A program made the translations under genes and the position numbers. This document shows positions 6,901 to 10,449 of a stretch of DNA of 10,449 nucleotides, piece after piece. The first letter of the stretch is position 1. Each line of letters begins with the position of its first letter. A model generated the notes under the pieces. It saw only the letters and a list, made by a program, of their open reading frames with translations, was not told where the DNA came from and did no database searches. Source of the DNA: JAPWJZ01 sp041287865 (lineage in GTDB: Bacteria; Pseudomonadota; Alphaproteobacteria; Micavibrionales; UBA2020); NCBI GenBank assembly GCA_041287865.1, contig JBGGMV010000090.1:1-10449 (forward strand), in the 5' to 3' direction.

Positions 6901-7630
6901 AAACCAAGCCACCGCCATGCAATGGTATGAAATCGACGCCAGCCGGGGCCATAAGCCCGCCGTCGATCTGCTGGGGTTGATATATCTTTCCACGGTCGAG
7001 GGCAAGAAAGCAATCGCCCTCTACGAAAAGGCGGCGGCGCGCGATGTCGACGAAGCCAATGCCGCGCTCGGCATGATTTATCTCTATGGCACCGGCGTGC
7101 CGGTCGATACAAAAAAAGCCCTGAAATGGTACCTGCGATCCGCCGAGAAAGGCCTCCCCACCGGCGCTATACAGGCGGGATACATCCTGAAAGATTACGA
7201 ACCGCGTGATTACGCTGCCAGTTACAGGCTTCTACTGCGTACCGGCATCACACCTGTGGTCTACAATAACAAGGCCTTCATGATCGAAAACCAGCTGGGC
7301 GTGAAGGAAAACAAGCTGCGAGGTTATACAGGGCCGGAGCCGACTGCGATGGAGGTTTACAAAAAAGCCGCCGACATGTGCTATGGACGCGCCATGTATA
7401 ACATCGGGCGGCTGCACGATACCGGCACAACCTCCCCCTTCATTTCCGCGCAACCCATCAAGAAAGACCCTGCGGTCGCGCGCAAATGGATGGAGATGGC
7501 CGCGCGCTACGGCTCCATCGCCGCCGCCGCCTGGCTGAATGCACGGGATCCTGAGTCCCCCAAGGTCATCAAGGTGCCGCCGGTGGAAACCGGGCTCGAC
7601 CCCAAACCCTGCAAGGCGGAGGGCCAATGA
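3926..7630 (+). CDS. Large exported protein: four PPC-like beta domains plus about twelve Sel1 repeats
   Basis: This 1234-residue protein starts with a signal peptide (hydrophobic VMLLAGLVLL, then AHA before residue 30), so it should act in the periplasm or outside the cell. Cys24 is preceded by Leu, so it is not a lipobox. Residues 34-137, 153-248, 274-376 and 384-482 resemble PPC (bacterial pre-peptidase C-terminal) beta-sandwich domains and alternate as A-B-A-B: both A copies carry PGxWTxEVS, and both B copies carry G(T/S)(L/V)ARG and a Cys pair (209/215 and 443/450) that could form disulfides. From about 561 to 1205 come Sel1-type alpha-helical repeats with the AA..G...A...LG..Y.GxGV pattern, which usually bind proteins. 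Residues 836-890 resemble a C-terminal Sel1 cap in mid-protein. No catalytic motif is seen. Start is uncertain: neither ATG 3926 nor ATG 3941 has a clear ribosome binding site. The stop overlaps the next gene's first ATG by 4 bp. Domain calls are firm for Sel1 and moderate for PPC; the role is unknown. Confidence 0.9.
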   Translation: MRADFMYPYHKLFVMLLAGLVLLCGPAHANDAAGTLENLKVRNGTITGTGIDTYSYTAQGGVSFVVIVSETGSHTEDFIPALTLKDPNGKTVESGAQKFFYRSQNGIQPFPGKWTAEVSRKDGGDKGGSYEIKLLEVPNVHAGMDPNMGGMPLQAGQFYTGTLARGAVDVYTFIWMGGETVHLSLEGDNTDFTPEVTHFGPSGEVLANCSHKASCTLDTKVFAGGGHTVAVARKDAHDGAGTYKLGFDLIMPGEQPGRPTAAASKARVKKPMGPLENGKPLSGTIKGGAIDTYAFKVAKGTAFVATLSLKGAPIPGFKPQLSITGPPGSMDQGGGMGELFTKKSDTEPVPGDWTIEVSQMDENQPGGEYVLRLFQAPGVKGTPMKLGQTYKGSVARGEIAVYTVSGTPGVLVRLGLNVPDNKEISHDFTVIGPDGKLLAGGGCSGEMKRCYSDFKMEDYGDYTVLLGRYDQNDVKGPYSVSVARTDGKIEVPALTDEIILRNTENVVMPETVRVLDRRMGFYMWNMFLTYGLDDFGLRDDKEGKATLQLAIGDRQARDPKWSLPYWQKAAEMGNADAVNRLGMVYSKYHDDKKYETAAWYLRILEQGKEDEDVTKANGALTGNGGALDFAVAKKLYQEAADKGNAVAQFNLGVLLELGIDKKSDHTAAAMLYAKAADQGLSVAQYNLAELFAQGQGVKRDDAAAAKLYLKASEIGYPPALFRLAEMALIGRGMQADAVKAKAWLKQAAEGGHAEAKIELDMLEGRTAEAGQSLKKSAAAGDAAGLRRMVELYRKTGISKADYDDVLEIYRSAAGKVNPQAFAGLADLFAKQEPPDYFEAFFWHLLVLDSVASIPLPPDEKAELVKYATEEAGRIVKKLSPEQAAVAKWRVDDRHPRAPDAAQKAGAELFLRGNKAYVEERYEDAAIFFLQAAKMGSARSDHALGNMFMGGCCGLPRDIDKAIAHYKKSVRGGFVGGASEIGFLYLYGIGVPQNQATAMQWYEIDASRGHKPAVDLLGLIYLSTVEGKKAIALYEKAAARDVDEANAALGMIYLYGTGVPVDTKKALKWYLRSAEKGLPTGAIQAGYILKDYEPRDYAASYRLLLRTGITPVVYNNKAFMIENQLGVKENKLRGYTGPEPTAMEVYKKAADMCYGRAMYNIGRLHDTGTTSPFISAQPIKKDPAVARKWMEMAARYGSIAAAAWLNARDPESPKVIKVPPVETGLDPKPCKAEGQ
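7618..7623 (+). promoter_or_regulatory. Ribosome binding site deciding the start of the second operon gene
   Basis: GGAGGG lies inside the last codons of the upstream gene. It is three bases from the ATG at 7627 but nine from the ATG at 7633, so spacing favours initiation at 7633, even though the earlier ATG overlaps the upstream TGA in the common ATGA arrangement. Confidence 0.6.
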
Positions 7631-7632
7631 CC

Positions 7633-9033
7633 ATGAAAAAAGCAGCTTTCATTTTAATCCTGTTGCTGACGGCGCTGCTACGCCCTGCCCTTGCCGATAC
7701 GCAGGAAATGTTCCTCAAGAAACAGGCGCTGACCCATGCGCACCGCGAAATGTTCGCCACTGGCGATTTCGCGAAGCTGGACCAGAGCCTGAACCGGATC
7801 CAGCAGGAATACGAGGCCGGAAAATGGAAAGACACAGACCTGAATTTCATTTTCTACGAACCGCTGCAGGCGACCGACCCAGCGTTCGAGACGCTCTATA
7901 ACAAATGGGTGGCGGCCTACCCGAAATCCTATGCCGCGAACTACTGCCGCGGCAAGTATTTCTACAACCGCGCGCTCGAACTGCTGGAGGCGGCGCGGAA
8001 GTCCGTGAGAATAACCGCCATCAGCCATCTGCCGCGGGAACTGGCGCCTCAGATGAAACAGCTTGTCGCGCTGGCCGTCCGCGACGAAACGGCGGCGGCA
8101 GAGCTCGCGGCGAAGCCCCTCACGGCCTACGCCGACCTGGTCGACTTGCATACGTTTTTCATGGCCCAGCCGGTGAACGGGCGTAAAATCCTCGATATGG
8201 CGAACAAGATCGCGCCCGGCAATACGCTGGCGCGCTACCGTTATATGTCGGCCATCAACGCGGCCGGCGCCAATCTCGCCACGTTGAAGGAGCTGGTGGA
8301 TGACGCGCGCAAAAACGGCGCGGGCGGCGACGATAAAGATAACGCCATCTTCCAGTTTTATGACGTCAGACTGCTGATTGAAGGCAGGTACGACCTGCTC
8401 GACCGCGAAATGAACGGCTACCAGCAGGCCTACGAGAAAGGCCAGATCAACGATGTGACACTGTCAGGCTATTTCGAGGCCATCAGCGCCGCCAACCCCG
8501 ACAACGCGGAAAAATACAATGCCTGGATAAAGGCCTATCCGCGCTCCTATGCGGCGCGGCAGGCGCGGGCGAAATATTCGCTCAATACCGCATGGCTCGC
8601 GCGCGGGGACGACGTTTCCAGCAAGATGACGCCGCAGGAAGTGGAGGGCCTGCACCTCTACCTGAAGCAGGCAGGCGATGACGCCAAGGCTGCGGCCTCG
8701 ATGACGGCGAAGCCGATCCAGTCTTACGATGTTACGCATTCCATCGCCACGCTGGGCGGATCGCGCGAGACGGGCGAAACCATGCTGCGCCTCGCCAATA
8801 CTATCGACCCCCAAAACTCCACCGTCCGCCTCTCCCATATGTTCGCGCTGCAGTCCAGATGGGGCGGCAGCCTCGAGAAAATGGAAAATTTCCTGACGCA
8901 GGCGAAGGCGGTCGGCATCGACGAAGACATCCTGCGCCATCTCGGCAGGATGGTCGTGGAGGAGAAATACTGGCTGGCCGCGCATGCCGAAAAGGAATAT
9001 CCCCACTTGGGCGAAATGGTGACGGGTTTCTAA
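7633..9033 (+). CDS. Exported DUF4034-like alpha-helical repeat protein
   Basis: Starting at 7633 the protein is 466 residues with a clear signal peptide: MKKAAF, a Leu/Ile-rich core, and ALA before DTQ. The ATG at 7627 would add two residues. The mature part resembles DUF4034-type proteins of unknown function (KWVAAYPKSYAA, then RWGGSLEKMENFL); this family call is from memory and moderate. It is an internal duplication. Counted from ATG 7627, copy one spans about residues 51-228 and copy two about 257-440. Matching pairs include LDQSLNRIQQEYEAGK with LDREMNGYQQAYEKGQ, WVAAYPKSYAA with WIKAYPRSYAA, and MANKIAPGNTLARY with LANTIDPQNSTVRL. The pattern suggests TPR-like helical hairpins and a protein-binding role. 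No enzyme motif is seen. It overlaps the upstream gene if 7627 is used, and its TAA overlaps the next ATG by one base, so translational coupling is likely. Confidence 0.88.
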   Translation: MKKAAFILILLLTALLRPALADTQEMFLKKQALTHAHREMFATGDFAKLDQSLNRIQQEYEAGKWKDTDLNFIFYEPLQATDPAFETLYNKWVAAYPKSYAANYCRGKYFYNRALELLEAARKSVRITAISHLPRELAPQMKQLVALAVRDETAAAELAAKPLTAYADLVDLHTFFMAQPVNGRKILDMANKIAPGNTLARYRYMSAINAAGANLATLKELVDDARKNGAGGDDKDNAIFQFYDVRLLIEGRYDLLDREMNGYQQAYEKGQINDVTLSGYFEAISAANPDNAEKYNAWIKAYPRSYAARQARAKYSLNTAWLARGDDVSSKMTPQEVEGLHLYLKQAGDDAKAAASMTAKPIQSYDVTHSIATLGGSRETGETMLRLANTIDPQNSTVRLSHMFALQSRWGGSLEKMENFLTQAKAVGIDEDILRHLGRMVVEEKYWLAAHAEKEYPHLGEMVTGF

Positions 9034-9710
9034 TGGCAAAGTTTTTTATCGCAATCATCGCAACGGCCTTGTTTCTTTTAGCGCCAACGGCTCAGGCTGC
9101 CACGGGCGGCGAGACATCGGGCTTCAGCGCGCTCAATGCGGTGGTTATTCCAAAACCGGAGGCCATCCCCGAAGCCTCCAAGGCCGATGCCGCCTATAAC
9201 ATCGGCGTGAAATATTATAACGGCAGCAACGGCTATATCGAGGAAGCCGTAAAATGGTTCCGCAACGCAGCCGACCTCGGCTCGACCAAGGCACAATACC
9301 GCTTGGGCGCCGCCTATGAACGGGGAGAAGGCACCAAGAAAGATTACAAGGAAGCGCTCAAGTGGTACGGTCTCGCCGCGAAGCAAGACGACAAAAATGC
9401 GCAATGCGGTCTCGGCGGCCTCTACGCGAACGGCAACGGCGTGAAGCGCGATCCTGCGGAGGCCGCAAAATGGTACAAGCTCTCCGCCCCGCGCGATGTC
9501 GACCGCGCGCAATACGGGCTCGGCCTGCTCTATCTAGCCGGCCACGGCGTCAAGCAGGACTATTATGAGGCTTATTTCTGGCTGGCGCTGGCCGCAAGGA
9601 CCATCGACATCGCCATGGAAAAACGCGACGAAGCGGCGACGCATTTGAACGACGAACAGTTGAAGTCGGCACGGCAGCGGCTGAAGGACTGGAAGCCGGC
9701 ACCGGAATAG
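9033..9710 (+). CDS. Small exported Sel1-repeat protein
   Basis: The ATG at 9033 shares its A with the upstream stop (TAATG) and gives 225 residues starting with a signal peptide (MAKFFIAIIA, cleavage likely after AQA at residue 22). The same frame is open further upstream, but that part lies inside the preceding gene in another frame and would bury the signal peptide. Four Sel1 repeats follow at about residues 50-84, 86-120, 122-156 and 158-192, with classic motifs such as AVKWFRNAADLGSTKAQYRL and LGLLYLAGHGVKQD. The end (YFWLALAA, NDEQLKSARQRLKDW) is the usual C-terminal cap of stand-alone Sel1 proteins. Sel1 proteins generally act as protein-binding adaptors; the partner is unknown, with the large Sel1 protein at 3926 an obvious candidate by context. 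It is the last gene of the operon, and a minus-strand gene converges on it. Confidence 0.93.
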   Translation: MAKFFIAIIATALFLLAPTAQAATGGETSGFSALNAVVIPKPEAIPEASKADAAYNIGVKYYNGSNGYIEEAVKWFRNAADLGSTKAQYRLGAAYERGEGTKKDYKEALKWYGLAAKQDDKNAQCGLGGLYANGNGVKRDPAEAAKWYKLSAPRDVDRAQYGLGLLYLAGHGVKQDYYEAYFWLALAARTIDIAMEKRDEAATHLNDEQLKSARQRLKDWKPAPE

Positions 9711-9745
9711 AAGCGCTATCGGGGCTGCTCTGCCTCCGCATCGTA

Positions 9746-9788
9746 ATGCTTTGATTTTTCCATACGTAGACGTTATCACTCAAAGCAT
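9746..9788. repeat. Inverted repeat in the convergent intergenic gap
   Basis: ATGCTTTGA (9746-9754) and TCAAAGCAT (9780-9788) are exact reverse complements 25 bases apart, between the stops of the converging genes. A second, overlapping pair is TTTTCCAT (9756-9763) with ATGGAAAA (9787-9794). A bidirectional terminator is possible by position, but the loop is long and the stems are AT-rich, so this is tentative. Confidence 0.4.
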
Positions 9789-9803
9789 GGAAAATGACGG
9801 CCG

Positions 9804-10449
9804 CTAATCGTCCCAGCTTTGGCCCTCTGGATACCCCAAATCCTCGTTCCGCAAGACCTTCTCGCCAAACTCCGGCGTAAACGAAATAACCCGGTCCGGT
9901 ATGTCCGGGAAATCCGTCATCAGCATGCGTGTCGCCTGTATGTTGCCGTTCCCGGCCTCGATCACCAGCCTCAAGAAAATGGCATCCAGGACGGTGATCT
10001 TTTTTCTTTGTCCCTCCACCGTCACCCAGATTTTTTTCTTAACCTCGCGGCGGATCAGCCTTTCGAACCGTCCCCAGGGCTTCGCGGGCCCGTCGTCATC
10101 TTCGCTGCTCTCTCGCCGCGGCGCATGGACGGTTTTGTTACCATCCTCGTCACGAATGATGATGTTAAAGGTAATAACCGGTGTCGGCAGGGCACGCAGA
10201 ACCAGCCTCACCGCAGGCATATATCCGTCCAGGGCCTTCTGCACCTGTTTCTTCACGATGGCCTCGTCCATGGCAAGCTTTATGGCTCTGCCGCCTATAA
10301 CCGCCTGTCGTTTTATCCCGAGCGCCGCCGAGAGGGCCTCAAGGACATCGATATCTCGGTCCACCTCCGAATTTCGGGCTCTGCCTTTCGGATTGCCCGA
10401 CTTTCCTTTCTGGAAGCGGTTTTCTTTCGGCGGCTTTTTATATCCTTCT
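9804..10449 (-). CDS. DUF5681-like protein, N-terminus outside window
   Basis: The frame is open to the window edge, and 214 residues are visible. It begins EGYKKPPKENRFQKGKSGNP and then KGR, which matches the conserved GYxKPPxxxxFxxGxSGNPxGR start of DUF5681 proteins, so only a few residues and the start codon should be missing. The GTG at 10364 is internal to this conserved context and is not the true start. The rest shows two related segments: ALGIKRQAVIGGRAIKLAMD followed by EAIVKKQVQKALDGYMPAVR, and KKIWVTVEGQRKKITVLDAI followed by FLRLVIEAGNGNIQATRMLM. Each fits the family pattern of a short beta pair followed by a helical segment with a G-(D/N/Y) turn. The function of DUF5681 is not established. 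It converges on the Sel1 operon and is unlikely to be co-regulated with it. Confidence 0.88.
   Translation of the reverse strand, partial: EGYKKPPKENRFQKGKSGNPKGRARNSEVDRDIDVLEALSAALGIKRQAVIGGRAIKLAMDEAIVKKQVQKALDGYMPAVRLVLRALPTPVITFNIIIRDEDGNKTVHAPRRESSEDDDGPAKPWGRFERLIRREVKKKIWVTVEGQRKKITVLDAIFLRLVIEAGNGNIQATRMLMTDFPDIPDRVISFTPEFGEKVLRNEDLGYPEGQSWDD

Overview
This window looks like a moderately GC-rich proteobacterial chromosome, most likely alphaproteobacterial. That placement is an inference from the tRNA-Glu, the oligopeptidase B-type peptidase, the DUF5681-like protein and the secreted Sel1-repeat proteins; no marker here fixes a genus. No CRISPR array, rRNA or intact insertion sequence was seen.

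Layout. (1) Positions 1-1595, plus strand: the 3' part of an oligopeptidase B (S9A serine peptidase) gene that begins upstream. It looks inactivated. The catalytic Ser and Asp are present, but the catalytic His codon reads Tyr, and an in-frame TAG follows four codons later, although recognisable family sequence continues to a TAA at 1593-1595. (2) Positions 1596-2046: an AT-rich gap with hairpins and four CAGGGAA-like boxes, then a well-formed tRNA-Glu(TTC) at 2047-2122 with encoded CCA and a plausible promoter. (3) Positions 2284-3626: a gene of unknown function, probably nucleic-acid binding at its N-terminus, split by a frameshift that coincides exactly with three tandem AAAAG units. Removing one unit restores a single frame of about 445 residues, so this is either a pseudogene or a slippage-switched gene. 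(4) Positions 3627-3925: a non-coding stretch with an imperfect hairpin and a 14-bp perfect palindrome. (5) Positions 3926-9710: three tightly packed plus-strand genes, each beginning with a signal peptide. They encode a 1234-residue protein with four PPC-like beta domains and about a dozen Sel1 repeats, a DUF4034-like alpha-helical repeat protein, and a 225-residue Sel1 protein. (6) Positions 9804 to the window end, minus strand: a DUF5681-like protein whose N-terminus lies outside the window, convergent with the operon.

How they work together. The three exported genes overlap by 4 bp (or sit 2 bp apart, depending on the start used) and by 1 bp, so they are probably co-transcribed and translationally coupled. 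All three are built from protein-interaction repeats with no visible enzymatic domain, which suggests an envelope or secreted scaffold or assembly system whose partners cannot be named from sequence alone. This cassette is the best candidate for an undescribed system here. The stretch around the tRNA, with a broken gene on each side, looks like a zone of gene decay or past insertion.
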